DNA of 64,000 bases, taken from the NCBI RefSeq assembly GCF_014643695.1, contig NZ_BMJY01000005.1, positions 146,337-210,336 on the forward strand, written 5' to 3'. The notes beneath the pieces are model-generated. The model saw only the letters and a list, made by a program, of their open reading frames with translations. It was not told the origin of the DNA and made no database searches. Source of the stretch: Microbacterium album (lineage in GTDB: Bacteria > Actinomycetota > Actinomycetes > Actinomycetales > Microbacteriaceae). A program made the position numbers and the translations under genes. This document shows positions 51,175-59,868 of the stretch, piece by piece. Numbering within the stretch: the first letter of the stretch is position 1; every line of letters begins with the position of its first letter.

Positions 51175-52203
51175 ATGACCGACGACGGCGAGCTCACCTT
51201 CAGCATCCGAGGCGTGGCGGACATCGAGACCCACGGCAGAGCCGGCCTTACTGAACTCACTCAGCTGGTCGAGAGCGCAGGCTTCGACATGATCTGGAGC
51301 GGAAACGACTTCCTCTCGGGCGGCGGACTCGCCACCCTGACGGCGATGCTCTGGGTCTCCGAACGCCTCAAGGTGGCATCGGGCGTGCTGGACCCGGTCA
51401 CGCTTCATCCTGGTCAGATCGCGCAGTTCGCCTCGGGCTTGCAGTGGCTCTCAGACGATCGCTTCATCCTCGGGCTGGGCGCCGGCTCGGAGGAGTTCTT
51501 CAAGTGGGCCAGCATCCCGCACGACAAGCCCGTGCCGCGCACTCGCTCGGCCCTGCTCGCCATCCGCGCACTCACGGAAGGCAGGGATCTGAGCACAGAA
51601 TCCCGCGCCGGCGGCCCGTGGCTGCCGACGGCACGACTGCACCACCCTCGCGCCGTGCCGATCTACGTCGGAGCGATGGGACCCCGAATGCTGGAGATGG
51701 CCGGCCGATATGCGGACGGCGTGATCGCGCTCGCGCTTCCCCCTCGATACGTCTTCGAGGTGGTGAAACATGTGAGGCGCGGCGCCGACGCCGCCGGGCG
51801 CGACATGGCGGATATCGACGTCGCGGCAGGTGTGTGGTGCGGCGTGTCGGAACGACCCGAGGACGCCCGGGCCGGGCTACGGAGGCACATCGCCCTCATG
51901 AGCGGTTCCCTCTCGGTCGACGCGCTGCTCTCCAGCGGGCTCGACCCCGAGGAGTTCGCGCACGTCCAGTCACTGCTCGACAGCGGCCGGGAGGACGACG
52001 CGATCGCCGCGGTCACGCCGGGGATGATGGAGCTCGCGTTCGTCGGAGGACCGAACGAGGTCATCGATCAGTGCGCTCCACTCGTCGCGGCCGGCGTCCG
52101 GCACATATCGTTCGGCATGCCGGGCGTGGCGCAGAAGGCGGAGGCGATCCGACTCCTGGGGCACAAGGTGATTCCAGAGCTGCGCCGCATGGCCGCCGAG
52201 TGA
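51175..52203 (+). CDS. LLM-class oxidoreductase, F420-dependent type
   Basis: 342 residues from ATG 51175 with GAAAGG upstream. The luciferase-like TIM barrel of methylenetetrahydromethanopterin-reductase-like, F420-utilising enzymes: VESAGFDMIWSGNDFLSGG, RLKVASGVLDPVTLHPGQIAQFASGLQWLSDDRFILGLGAG (the conserved G-L-G-A-G segment), IYVGAMGPRMLEMAGRYADG. Divergent from the aryl-CoA operon and followed by a hairpin. In this island it may reduce or oxidise a pathway intermediate; reaction unknown. Confidence 0.88.
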   Translation: MTDDGELTFSIRGVADIETHGRAGLTELTQLVESAGFDMIWSGNDFLSGGGLATLTAMLWVSERLKVASGVLDPVTLHPGQIAQFASGLQWLSDDRFILGLGAGSEEFFKWASIPHDKPVPRTRSALLAIRALTEGRDLSTESRAGGPWLPTARLHHPRAVPIYVGAMGPRMLEMAGRYADGVIALALPPRYVFEVVKHVRRGADAAGRDMADIDVAAGVWCGVSERPEDARAGLRRHIALMSGSLSVDALLSSGLDPEEFAHVQSLLDSGREDDAIAAVTPGMMELAFVGGPNEVIDQCAPLVAAGVRHISFGMPGVAQKAEAIRLLGHKVIPELRRMAAE

Positions 52204-52246
52204 GCCCCGACTCCCAGGATCGAGCCCGCCAAGATCTTTCACTCTT

Positions 52247-52267
52247 GTGGCGAACGCCACGCTTTTG
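52247..52267 (+). terminator. Rho-independent-type terminator after the LLM gene
   Basis: GTGGCG-AA-CGCCAC (52247-52260), a 6-bp stem with a tight loop, followed by GCTTTTGT with a short T-run. It lies 44 bp past the stop. Confidence 0.5.
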
Positions 52268-52276
52268 TAACACTGA

Positions 52277-52315
52277 CTAAACATGCCGAAACGTGGTAGT
52301 GACATCCGATCGGTA
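52277..52315 (+). promoter_or_regulatory. Leader elements of the amino-acid importer operon
   Basis: CTAAACATGCCGAAAC (52277-52292; reverse complement GTTTCGGCATGTTTAG) matches GTTTCGGAATGTAAAC of the aryl-CoA promoter at 12 of 16 positions. GTGACATCCGATCGGTA (52299-52315) is identical to the leader of the dioxygenase operon (62562-62578, opposite strand). The start codon lies 90 nt downstream. Confidence 0.55.
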
Positions 52316-52404
52316 AGACTGAGGCGATCGCAACGAAGCGCCGCCCGCGATCGAGTCCCTGCTCCCCCGCCAGCGCCCTGCCGCCTACCCTCAGGAGTTA
52401 TCCC

Positions 52405-53361
52405 GTGATCGAACCCCAGACGCGCACCCGATTCGGCCTTCTGGCCGTCGCGCTCACGAGCACTGCTCTCGTTCTGACCGCCTGCTCGGCTGACGCCCCC
52501 GAGACGCCGAGTGCCCCGGCCGCCGGCACGAACGAGGTCTACGACATGCTGCCCGACGCCATCAAGGAGGCCGGCGTCATCAGGGCGGGAGGCCTGTTTC
52601 AGACGCCGCCCGTGCTCGGCGCGGCGGCAGACGACCCCACCACGCCCGTGGGCATCGCCCCGGACCTCGCCGCAAAGATCGAGCCGATCCTGGGAGTGCG
52701 AATCGAGTTCGTCGACACCCAGTGGCCCAACCAGATCCCCGGCCTGCAATCCGGCAATCTCGACGTGCTCTGGGGGCAGATCTCAGACAACGCGGAGCGT
52801 GAACGCAGCGCCTTCGACTTCGTGCCCTTCCTCGGCTCTGACCAGGGCCTCCTCACCCAGGCCGGCAACCCCCAGGGCATCGACAGCATCGCCTCGATGT
52901 GCGGGCTCACGCTCGCGCTCCCGAACGGCGGGAATCAGGGCGAGATCGTCGCAGCAATCAGCGCCGAGAGGTGCGAGGCGGCAGGTGAGCCCGCGATCCG
53001 GCAGCTTCCCCTTCAGGGTGGCGCCGACGCCTACTCTGCGGTCAAGGCGGGCACAGCGGACGCGTGGATGGACGTGCGATCCTCCGTGGAGCAGGTCGCC
53101 GCCTCCGACACCGCGTTCGAGGTCGTCCACGTCGACATCGAGGAGATCCCGCTCGAGATGCGCAACGTCAGCGGCATCGCGGTATCGAAGGAGAACCCCG
53201 GCCTCACCGAGGCCCTCTTCGAGGCGATGAGCCGGATCGTGGAGGACGGCGAGTACCTTGCCGTGCTCGAGGAGTACGACGTCGCGGCAGACGCGATCCC
53301 CGAGGAGCTGTTCTCGATCAACCCGTTCACGAACACGCCCGTCGGCGAGATGGCCGGCTGA
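52405..53361 (+). CDS. Amino-acid ABC transporter substrate-binding lipoprotein (family 3)
   Basis: 318 residues from GTG 52405. Signal peptide with hydrophobic FGLLAVALTSTALVLTAC and lipobox LTAC. The mature part follows family 3 binding proteins: TTPVGIAPDLAAKIEPILGVRIEFVDTQWPNQIPGLQSGNLDVLWGQ and the later SGIAVSKENPGLTEALFEAM. It is followed by permease and ATPase genes. In this island the substrate is probably tryptophan, kynurenine, anthranilate or a related indolic acid. Confidence 0.92.
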   Translation: MIEPQTRTRFGLLAVALTSTALVLTACSADAPETPSAPAAGTNEVYDMLPDAIKEAGVIRAGGLFQTPPVLGAAADDPTTPVGIAPDLAAKIEPILGVRIEFVDTQWPNQIPGLQSGNLDVLWGQISDNAERERSAFDFVPFLGSDQGLLTQAGNPQGIDSIASMCGLTLALPNGGNQGEIVAAISAERCEAAGEPAIRQLPLQGGADAYSAVKAGTADAWMDVRSSVEQVAASDTAFEVVHVDIEEIPLEMRNVSGIAVSKENPGLTEALFEAMSRIVEDGEYLAVLEEYDVAADAIPEELFSINPFTNTPVGEMAG

Positions 53362-53425
53362 CCCGGTGGCCGGGGCGGAGCGACCCTCCACCCCGGCCGC
53401 CCTGACCCATGAAGGGCTTGACGCG

Positions 53426-54298
53426 ATGACCGCGAGTATCTTCCCCACCACGAAGTCGACCCCGACGATCAAACCTCCCAAGCTCAACGTCGTCCCGGTG
53501 CGCCACTTCGGCCGGGGCACGTTCGCGGTGGTCGTGAGCATCCTGATCCTGCTCGCCGCGAAGGGACTGATCGACAATCCGAACTTCGACTGGTCCATCG
53601 TCGGCCGGTTCCTCTTCAGCGACGCGATCCTGCGGGGCCTGTGGAGCACGCTGATGATCACGCTGGTCTCCATGGTGCTGATCCTCGTGGTGTCCGTCGT
53701 GATAGCCGTCATGCGGATCTCGAAGAGCTGGATCCTGAGCGGCTTCGCCGCCGGATACTCGTTCTTCTTCCGCGCTGTGCCGCCCATCGTCCTGCTGATC
53801 TTCATCGGCAACCTCGGGCTGTTTTTCTCGCACTTCGAGCTGAGCGTGCCCTTCACGGAGGTGACGCTCTTCTCGGTGCCGGTCAAGGACGTCATGACGC
53901 CTTTCACGGCGTCCGTGCTCGGGCTCACGCTGGCCGGATCGGGCTACGTCTCGGAGATCATCCGCGCCGGCCTGTTGTCTGTCGGTCGCGGTCAGCACGA
54001 GGCCTCGGCAGCGCTCGGCCTCAGCGGGGCGCAGTCGCTGCGCCACATCATCCTGCCTCAGGCGCTGAAGGTGCTCATCCCGCCCATGGGCAACGAGTTC
54101 ATCGGCCTCATCAAGGCTGTCGCGCTCGTGTCGGTGATCGGCGGCGGCGACATCCTCACGGTGGCGAACGGGATCGGCGCCAACACCTTCCGACCGCTCG
54201 AGATGCTCATGGTGGTCGCGATCTGGTACCTCATCGTCGTCGCGGTGCTCAGCGTGGGCCAGTACTTCCTCGAGCGCCGAATCAACAAGGAGCGCTGA
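53426..54298 (+). CDS. Amino-acid ABC transporter permease (HisM/GlnP type)
   Basis: 290 residues from ATG 53426. Five to six spans; the family features [20 protein letters not shown] (start of the transport domain), [14 protein letters not shown] and the EAA loop [33 protein letters not shown] are intact. The N-terminus has an extra span and a ~25-residue cytosolic extension. Only one permease gene is present, so it should work as homodimer. Confidence 0.93.
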   Translation: MTASIFPTTKSTPTIKPPKLNVVPVRHFGRGTFAVVVSILILLAAKGLIDNPNFDWSIVGRFLFSDAILRGLWSTLMITLVSMVLILVVSVVIAVMRISKSWILSGFAAGYSFFFRAVPPIVLLIFIGNLGLFFSHFELSVPFTEVTLFSVPVKDVMTPFTASVLGLTLAGSGYVSEIIRAGLLSVGRGQHEASAALGLSGAQSLRHIILPQALKVLIPPMGNEFIGLIKAVALVSVIGGGDILTVANGIGANTFRPLEMLMVVAIWYLIVVAVLSVGQYFLERRINKER

Positions 54299-54300
54299 CC

Positions 54301-55116
54301 ATGGACCGCAGGAACGCAGCCATTCCCGACCCCGTTGCGCTCGTCCCACACGACGTCTCGATCTCCATCAGGAACGTGGACAAGTACTACGGCGGAAACC
54401 AGGTTCTGTTCGACATCAACCTGGACGTCAAGCGCGAGGAGGTCGTCTGCCTGATCGGCCCCTCGGGATCTGGCAAGAGCACTCTGCTGCGCTGCATCAA
54501 CCACCTCGAGACGATCAACACCGGCAGCATCGTCGCCGCGGGCGAGATCGTGGGCTACCGCATGCATCGGGGCCGGCTCCATGAACTACGTCCGAAGGAC
54601 GTGGGCCGGCAGCGCGCGAAAGTCGGCATGGTGTTCCAGCAGTTCAATCTCTTCCCGCATCTCACCGCGCTGCAGAACATCACGCTGGCGCCGCGCAAGG
54701 TGAAACGGGAAGACATGGCAGCCACGACGGCGTATGCCAAGGAGTTGCTCGCCCGCGTCGGCCTCGCCGGCAAGGAGAACAGCTATCCGGGTCAACTCTC
54801 GGGCGGACAGCAGCAGCGGGTCGCCATCGCCCGCGCCATGGCCATGCGGCCCGAGATCATGCTGTTCGACGAACCTACGAGCGCACTGGATCCGGAGCTC
54901 GTCGGGGAGGTCCTGTCGGTCATGAAGGACCTCGCCCAGACGGGTGGCAAGACGATGGTCGTCGTCACGCATGAGATGGGCTTCGCCCGCGAGGTCGCCG
55001 ACCGCGTCGTGTTCATGGACGCGGGGCGCATCATCGAGGCCGGCGCGCCCGAGCAGGTGCTCGGCGACCCGCGACACGAACGCACGAAGGCGTTCATCTC
55101 CGCAGTGCTCCACTGA
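54301..55116 (+). CDS. Amino-acid ABC transporter ATP-binding protein (GlnQ type)
   Basis: 271 residues from ATG 54301, 2 bp after the permease. Walker [11 protein letters not shown]-loop [10 protein letters not shown], signature LSGGQQQR, Walker [15 protein letters not shown], switch His in [14 protein letters not shown]. An insertion with [21 protein letters not shown] precedes the Q-loop, as in some amino-acid importers. Completes a three-gene importer, and is followed 25 bp later by the group D monooxygenase. Confidence 0.95.
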   Translation: MDRRNAAIPDPVALVPHDVSISIRNVDKYYGGNQVLFDINLDVKREEVVCLIGPSGSGKSTLLRCINHLETINTGSIVAAGEIVGYRMHRGRLHELRPKDVGRQRAKVGMVFQQFNLFPHLTALQNITLAPRKVKREDMAATTAYAKELLARVGLAGKENSYPGQLSGGQQQRVAIARAMAMRPEIMLFDEPTSALDPELVGEVLSVMKDLAQTGGKTMVVVTHEMGFAREVADRVVFMDAGRIIEAGAPEQVLGDPRHERTKAFISAVLH

Positions 55117-55141
55117 GCGATTCACGAGGAACGGAAAGACC

Positions 55142-56359
55142 ATGACTATGACAGACACGGCTGCGGGCAGCGCGCTCGAGGAGGACTCGCTCGGCCTCGA
55201 GCCCAAGACGACCGCCGAGGCGATCCTCCGCAACACGGACCGCATTCTGCCCGTGATCGCCGAGGAAGCCGACGAGATCGAGCGCATCGCACGCCTCACA
55301 CCACGCGCGGAACGCATCATGCGCGCAGCCGGAGTCTTCGAGTTGGGCTTCGGGAAGCACCGTGGCGGCGTCGAAGCCACCCTGCGCGAACAGGTCGAGG
55401 CAACGGCGAAGGTGTCGGCTATCGACGCCGGAGCGGGCTGGAACGTTGGCGTGCTCAACGCCGGCGGCTACTACGCCACACGCCTTCCGCAGGACGGGTT
55501 CGACGAGTTGTATGGCGACACGCTCGACCACCCCACCAGCGGGGCGTTCCACCCGCCGGGCCGGGCCGAGGTCGTGGACGGCGGATTCATGGTGACCGGG
55601 AACTGGGGATGGGGCTCCGGAAGCTACTCCGCCGACTACATCGTCGGCGGATGCCTCGTGTTCAAGGACGGGCAGCCCATGCCGGGCGTCAGCGGCCGCC
55701 AGGCCCTCTACGGTCTCTACCTGCCCAAGGAGGCGATCGTCGTCGCTCATGACTGGCAGACGCTCGGCGTGCGCGGCTCCGGCAGCACCTCCTATTCGAT
55801 TCCGGAACCCACGTTTGTACCGGCCCGGCACTCCTTCGACCGTGAGCCCCTCGATGACGGCGACAAGGACCCGCTGAACAAGTCGGTCCACATCGCCTTC
55901 TTCGGGCTAACGGGCGTCGCGCTCGGCGTCGCCGAGCACGCCGTCCGGCTGGCCGCGGAGTATCTCCGCGTGCGCTACGAGTCCAGCCCCACACGCGTCG
56001 ACGCCAACATGCTGCAGTGCCTGGGAGAAGCGGCGTCAGAGGTCGAGTTCGCCTACGCGGGCGTTCGCGCCGCTGCCGATGCCGTGGATGAAGTGCTGTT
56101 CACCCCGGGGAGAGCGCTCAGCCCCCTGGAACTCGCCCGGATGGTGACCGCGAACCAGCAGGCGGCGATCGCGTTGCGCCGCGTACTGAATCTGGCCAGC
56201 GAGGTCGCGCAGTCCTCGTACATCCTGGACCGCGAGCCGCTTCAGCGAGTCCTGCGGGACGGGTTCTCCGCGCTGGCGCACGCCGGCACACGCCGCGCGG
56301 GACTTCAGATGGTCGGCAAGGCACACGTCGAGAGCGCCGCGACCGACTGGGTCCTGTGA
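55142..56359 (+). CDS. Group D flavin-dependent monooxygenase (acyl-CoA-dehydrogenase fold)
   Basis: 405 residues from ATG 55142. The acyl-CoA-dehydrogenase-like fold of two-component monooxygenases (HsaA, DszC, IacA and indole-oxygenase type): GVFELGFGKHRGGVEATLREQVEATAKVSAIDAGAGWNVGVLN, a VTGNWGWGSGSYSADYIVGG strand motif (G-x-W-x-x-x-S-G) and the C-terminal SALAHAGTRRAGLQMVGKA. It lacks the catalytic Glu region of acyl-CoA dehydrogenases. It needs FADH2 or FMNH2 from a reductase, for which the 166-aa protein at 59869-60369 is the obvious candidate. Substrate: an indole or aryl compound, by context. Confidence 0.88.
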   Translation: MTMTDTAAGSALEEDSLGLEPKTTAEAILRNTDRILPVIAEEADEIERIARLTPRAERIMRAAGVFELGFGKHRGGVEATLREQVEATAKVSAIDAGAGWNVGVLNAGGYYATRLPQDGFDELYGDTLDHPTSGAFHPPGRAEVVDGGFMVTGNWGWGSGSYSADYIVGGCLVFKDGQPMPGVSGRQALYGLYLPKEAIVVAHDWQTLGVRGSGSTSYSIPEPTFVPARHSFDREPLDDGDKDPLNKSVHIAFFGLTGVALGVAEHAVRLAAEYLRVRYESSPTRVDANMLQCLGEAASEVEFAYAGVRAAADAVDEVLFTPGRALSPLELARMVTANQQAAIALRRVLNLASEVAQSSYILDREPLQRVLRDGFSALAHAGTRRAGLQMVGKAHVESAATDWVL

Positions 56360-56433
56360 CGCGGGTCCGGCAAGCAAGCCGGATCCCATTCCTATCGGCG
56401 CGGAGTGCGCCACCCCCGAAGAAGGAGAAGCCG

Positions 56434-56739
56434 TTGATCATCGTCCACGCCGAGATGCCCATCAACCCAGCCAAGAAGGCAGAGGTCGAGAGCCGGGGCG
56501 CCGAGTTCGCTGCGACATGTCGTGCCGAGGAGGGCGCCGTCGATTACCAGCTGTCATGGAAGTTCGGTGAGCCCGCCACGCTTCAGCTCGTGGAGCACTG
56601 GGACACCCTCGAGGCCTATAAGACCCACACGACACAGCCCCACGTGCACGATTGGGCGGCGTGGATCCCGGGACAGGCCGCGGGCGCCCTGGAGGTCGGT
56701 CGCTACCACGTGGAACCCGTCGAACCGCAGGGCTTCTAG
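56434..56739 (+). CDS. Antibiotic-biosynthesis-monooxygenase (ABM)/YgiN-fold small protein
   Basis: 101 residues from TTG 56434, with AAGGAG 5 bp upstream. The ABM dimeric ferredoxin-like fold: IIVHAEMPINPAKKAEVESR, CRAEEGAVDYQLSWKFGEPATLQLVEHWDTLEAYKTHTTQPHVHDW. Members are cofactor-free oxygenases, quinol monooxygenases or stabilising partners. Placement after the flavin monooxygenase resembles small helper genes of indole-3-acetate and indole catabolic clusters. It ends at a strong bidirectional terminator. Confidence 0.85.
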   Translation: MIIVHAEMPINPAKKAEVESRGAEFAATCRAEEGAVDYQLSWKFGEPATLQLVEHWDTLEAYKTHTTQPHVHDWAAWIPGQAAGALEVGRYHVEPVEPQGF

Positions 56740-56751
56740 GTCCAGACTGTC

Positions 56752-56790
56752 GAAGCGACCCGGCCGCCCCCAGGGTGGCCGGGTCGCTTC
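56752..56790. terminator. Bidirectional terminator between convergent operons
   Basis: GAAGCGACCCGGCC (56752-56765) and GGCCGGGTCGCTTC (56777-56790) form a perfect 14-bp stem with an 11-nt loop in the 62-bp gap between convergent stops. A short TTCTAT follows on the plus strand and GAAG-AC-rich sequence on the minus. Confidence 0.8.
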
Positions 56791-56801
56791 TATGCGGGCC
56801 C

Positions 56802-57086
56802 CTACTCGTCCACGATCGACAGGCGCACGACCGTGCGCTCGGGCCCGTCTGAGCACGTCGTGATGGGCCTGTCCGTGCGGATCCACTCCTCCGTGGTCAT
56901 GCTGTCGGGCCGCGTGGCGAGCAAGCCGAGCATCTGATTCACGATGTAGAGACAGATGCCCCCCGCAGGAGTGCGAGTCAGCTTCCCATCCACGATGTCG
57001 AAGGCGTCGCCAGGCACGTATCCGCACATCGAGTAGCTGGTCGACTCCACCGTGCAGCGAATGTGCTGCGGCTTCGTGCTCGTCAC
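56802..57086 (-). CDS. TIGR04076-like small protein, cysteine-containing copy
   Basis: 94 residues from GTG 57086 (GTGA overlap). Pattern I-x-C-T-V-x...Y-x-P-G-D-x-F-x-I-x-D-G-K, then TPAGGICLYIVNQMLGLL and W-I-R-T-x-R-P-x-T-x-C-S-D-G-x-x-R-x-V-V, which is the outline of the TIGR04076 family as I know it. Four cysteines (C-T-V, M-C-G, G-I-C, T-C-S) are retained. Function of the family is unknown; it is usually found with metabolic genes. Last gene of the dioxygenase operon. Confidence 0.75.
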   Translation of the reverse strand: MTSTKPQHIRCTVESTSYSMCGYVPGDAFDIVDGKLTRTPAGGICLYIVNQMLGLLATRPDSMTTEEWIRTDRPITTCSDGPERTVVRLSIVDE

Positions 57087-57364
57087 TGCGAGACCTCCTC
57101 GATGATCTCCATCTTCACGATGACCTGCTCCTCGGCGTCGGGACCGAGCAGGTACGGCTTGCGATTGATCCACGACTGCGGGTCCGTCGTCGTCTGCTTC
57201 TCGAGCAGCACCGGCACGACGGCGCTCAAGAGGTAGAGGGGAAACGCCTTGCCCGGAGGGACCACGATCTTATGCGGGTGGATTTCGAAGCAATCGCCCA
57301 CCGCGGCACCGTGCTTCGCGTTCTCCGCCTTGACGACCGTGACCCGGATGTTCTGGAGCGTCAT
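57083..57364 (-). CDS. TIGR04076-like small protein, cysteine-poor copy
   Basis: 93 residues from ATG 57364. Same fold pattern as the following gene (VTVVKAENAKHGAAVGDCFEI, VPPGKAFPLYLLSAVVPVLL, SWINRKPYLLGPDAEEQVIVKMEIIEE) but only one Cys remains. The two genes overlap by GTGA and probably arose by duplication; a heteromeric assembly is possible. Function unknown. Confidence 0.75.
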   Translation of the reverse strand: MTLQNIRVTVVKAENAKHGAAVGDCFEIHPHKIVVPPGKAFPLYLLSAVVPVLLEKQTTTDPQSWINRKPYLLGPDAEEQVIVKMEIIEEVSQ

Positions 57365-57370
57365 GTTCCG

Positions 57371-58327
57371 TCAGTTCCCTCTCACTGCCGAGGCCGCCGC
57401 CGCCGCCGCGCGATCGGCCATCGAAACGTACGTCGCCGCCGAGTCGGGCAATCCCACGACGCGATTCCCGTAGCGTACGACGGCCCGGAAGCCGGGGCCG
57501 TCCAGGAGGGCCCCGGCCAACGAGACCGCGTCGGTCGCCTCCAGCACGAGGACGGGGATATCGGCGCGCTCCGACCGGGGGTGGACGACGCGAAGACCCG
57601 GCGCCTGCGCACCGACCCCCGCGAGGGTGCGGGCTGCGAAATCCGCAAGCCGCGCGGTGCGCGCGGCCACCGATTGCGGGAGGCACCGCCCCGTCAGCGC
57701 CTCGGGCGAAGTGTCTCCCGGGAGCCACACACCCGCTTGGATACGGCGACCGTCCAGCAATGAGCTGTGGGTGCTCCAGAACACCGCGGCGACGCCTTCC
57801 GTGGGCGGCGCTTGCACCCAGTCGAGTGCGCCGGTCCAGTCCCAGATCACCTTGGCGCCGACCGCGACGCCGGCTGCGGTCAAAGAGCCCACGTCGAGCA
57901 CTGCTCCCGTACGGACGTCGGCGGCGCGGAACACGAGGATCTGGTACTCGTGGCCGTACCACGACACGAAGTCGAGCAGGTCGTCGCTGCGCAGGGCATC
58001 CTCGCCGGGAACGGGACGGTATCGGTTGTGGCGCCCAACGGGGAGCGGAAGCGTCTCGACGAGGGTAGCGGCGGCCTGCTCCAACGCGGCCGGGCTCATC
58101 CAGGGGTGCTCGATCCGGTCCTGCGGAGCACGGGGGTGAAAATGAGCAGCGAGCAGTTCATCGAAACGGAGCCGCCCTGTGTCCTCCCCCGTCAGGCTCT
58201 CGTGGTCCGGCAGGCGGATCGGGGCCGCGGGCCGACCGAGCGGGGCGTCCGCGAGATCGTATTCCCGCGCGTGTGCTCGGGCCGTCGCGAGATCCATCGC
58301 GGGAGCCGTGACGAACGCGTCCGTCAT
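57371..58327 (-). CDS. Orphan protein of the tryptophan-catabolic operon (318 aa)
   Basis: 318 residues from ATG 58327 with AAAGGAAC upstream. No signal peptide or membrane segment. Notable stretches are LPLPVGRHNRYRPVPGEDAL, DLLDFVSWYGHEYQILVFRAADV, KVIWDWTGALDWVQAPPTEGVAAVFWSTHSSLLDGR (Trp/His-rich) and VVHPRSERADIPVLVLEATDAVSL. I do not recognise a family. It sits between the two TIGR04076-like genes and the short-chain dehydrogenase. Given that it belongs to an operon for aromatic breakdown, a cofactor-free oxygenase or hydrolase is conceivable, but there is no direct evidence. Confidence 0.75.
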   Translation of the reverse strand: MTDAFVTAPAMDLATARAHAREYDLADAPLGRPAAPIRLPDHESLTGEDTGRLRFDELLAAHFHPRAPQDRIEHPWMSPAALEQAAATLVETLPLPVGRHNRYRPVPGEDALRSDDLLDFVSWYGHEYQILVFRAADVRTGAVLDVGSLTAAGVAVGAKVIWDWTGALDWVQAPPTEGVAAVFWSTHSSLLDGRRIQAGVWLPGDTSPEALTGRCLPQSVAARTARLADFAARTLAGVGAQAPGLRVVHPRSERADIPVLVLEATDAVSLAGALLDGPGFRAVVRYGNRVVGLPDSAATYVSMADRAAAAAASAVRGN

Positions 58328-58350
58328 GTTCGTTCCTTTCGCTGGAGAGT

Positions 58351-59133
58351 TCAGGCCCAGATCGGCTCGCCACCCGTGACCCAGAGGACCTCGCCGGTAA
58401 GAGCCTCACTCTCGATCAGAGTCACCGCGACGTCCGCCACCTGCGCCGACGTCGGGAAGTCAGGAAGCGCCATCCGTTCGCGCAACGCGCGCTCGGCGGC
58501 AGACATTTCCGGTGAGAGCTCGCGCTCATCCCCCTGGTCCAACACCCGTCCCGGTGCCACGACGTTGGCGTGGATGCCGTAGCGTCCCTCCTCGAGCGCC
58601 AGGTACCGGGTCAGCGCGGTGCCCGCTGCCTTCGCCGCACCGTACGCACCGAAACCGGGAACGGCCCGGGCCATGAGCGCGCCGGCGACGTACAGGATTC
58701 GTCCGTAACGGTGCTCCCGCATGGACGGGACGAGTCGCGCACACAGTGCGGCGTGGGCCGCGACCGCAGCGAGCTCCCCCCGGATGCGCGCGGCACTCGC
58801 GTCGGCCACGGGGACCGGTGCCAAGCGGGGATGGGCCGCGTTGACGAGGATCGCCACCGCGCCGAGCCGCTGCTCCACGGCACGCACCGCAGCATCGAGG
58901 GCCGCCGTGTCGGTGAGGTCGGCCTGAACCGCGACAATGCTCCCGTCACTGGCTCCCGCCACAAGGGCCTCTGCCGCGGCCGCATCGCTGCGGTAGAGCG
59001 CCGCCACACTGGCACCACGGGAAGCCAGCGCTCGAACGGTCGCTCGCCCGATCGGCCCTGTCGCGCCCGCGACGAGGGCGACGCGACCGGCAAGGGGCTG
59101 CGGCCCCGCATCCGCCGCGTTCGACTCAGTCAT
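58351..59133 (-). CDS. Short-chain dehydrogenase/reductase
   Basis: 260 residues from ATG 59133 (ATGA overlap with the formamidase gene before it). Classical SDR: cofactor motif VAGATGPIGRATVRALASRGA, NAA (VNAAHPRL), active-site Y-x-x-x-K in FGAYGAAKAAGTALTRYL, and a glycine-rich LTGEVLWVTGGEP at the end, as in GEVLWVTGGEPI C-terminus of SDRs. Catalytic Ser is not obvious: LYVAGALMARAVPG has Ala/Gly where Ser normally stands, so activity may be altered. Substrate unknown. Confidence 0.88.
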   Translation of the reverse strand: MTESNAADAGPQPLAGRVALVAGATGPIGRATVRALASRGASVAALYRSDAAAAEALVAGASDGSIVAVQADLTDTAALDAAVRAVEQRLGAVAILVNAAHPRLAPVPVADASAARIRGELAAVAAHAALCARLVPSMREHRYGRILYVAGALMARAVPGFGAYGAAKAAGTALTRYLALEEGRYGIHANVVAPGRVLDQGDERELSPEMSAAERALRERMALPDFPTSAQVADVAVTLIESEALTGEVLWVTGGEPIWA

Positions 59134-59867
59134 CGACGGCCTCCGTCGAACGCGGCCTGGACTGCCGGAAACGTCGGCGCAAGCGGATCGATCACGTCGT
59201 AGTGGTCCGCCTCGAGCAGAACGAGGTCGATCCGCTCCGATCGCCTCGCGAAAGCCGCCGAGTGCTGCCATGGGACATCGACGTCTCTCGTGCCGTGCAC
59301 GAGGGTGATGTCGCACTCGGGGAGCGGCTGGACGAGGGGGTCGATCTCCTCGATCGCCTCGCCGGCGGGCGCCGGAACGCCGAGGAACCCGGCCACCGCT
59401 CCGTCCGAGAGCCGGGCCGCGTGCGCCGCGGCCACGTCCAGCACCCCGGCGAGCGATACCAGCCGCGCCGGCGGCTGCGTCGCCCTGGCCGCCGCGAGCA
59501 CGGCGAGGTGAGCGCCGGCCGAGTGCCCCGCGAGGGTGACCTCCCCGGGCGCAACGCCCAGCTGATGCGGAACGACGGCGAGGACCTCCATGACGTCCTC
59601 GAGAGAACCCGGCCAGCCCCCGCCCGGGTTCCCCACCCGGCGGTACTCAGGAACGGCGACGCGTCGGCCCCCGCGCGCAAGCGCTGCGGCGAGCACCCTC
59701 AGATGCAGACGATCGTACCTCGCTCGCCAGAAGCCGCCGTGGATCAGGATCGCCGGAGGCCGGGTCTCCTCGCCCGGAGGCAGGAACAGGTCGACGTGTC
59801 CCCACTCATGGGCGGCATAGGTCGCCCGCGCGTCCGGTGGCGGTACGGGGCGCTCGAGCACGTGCAT
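59130..59867 (-). CDS. Kynurenine-formamidase-like alpha/beta hydrolase
   Basis: 245 residues from ATG 59867. The oxyanion motif HGGFW (43-47) is characteristic of arylformamidases and related HSL-type hydrolases; the nucleophile is S116 in GHSAGAH (114-120), with Asp in VHGTRDVDVP and His in LEADHYDVID as the rest of the triad. Located between kynureninase/flavin reductase and SDR genes of the dioxygenase operon, it should hydrolyse N-formylkynurenine to kynurenine plus formate. It is of the alpha/beta-hydrolase type, not the metal-dependent KynB type. Confidence 0.88.
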   Translation of the reverse strand: MHVLERPVPPPDARATYAAHEWGHVDLFLPPGEETRPPAILIHGGFWRARYDRLHLRVLAAALARGGRRVAVPEYRRVGNPGGGWPGSLEDVMEVLAVVPHQLGVAPGEVTLAGHSAGAHLAVLAAARATQPPARLVSLAGVLDVAAAHAARLSDGAVAGFLGVPAPAGEAIEEIDPLVQPLPECDITLVHGTRDVDVPWQHSAAFARRSERIDLVLLEADHYDVIDPLAPTFPAVQAAFDGGRR

Positions 59868-59868
59868 G

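Noticed and set aside
55142..56359. Acyl-CoA dehydrogenase of beta-oxidation
   Set aside because: The overall fold is shared, but the sequence follows group D monooxygenases and a flavin reductase gene is at hand; no enoyl-CoA hydratase or thiolase is present in the window.
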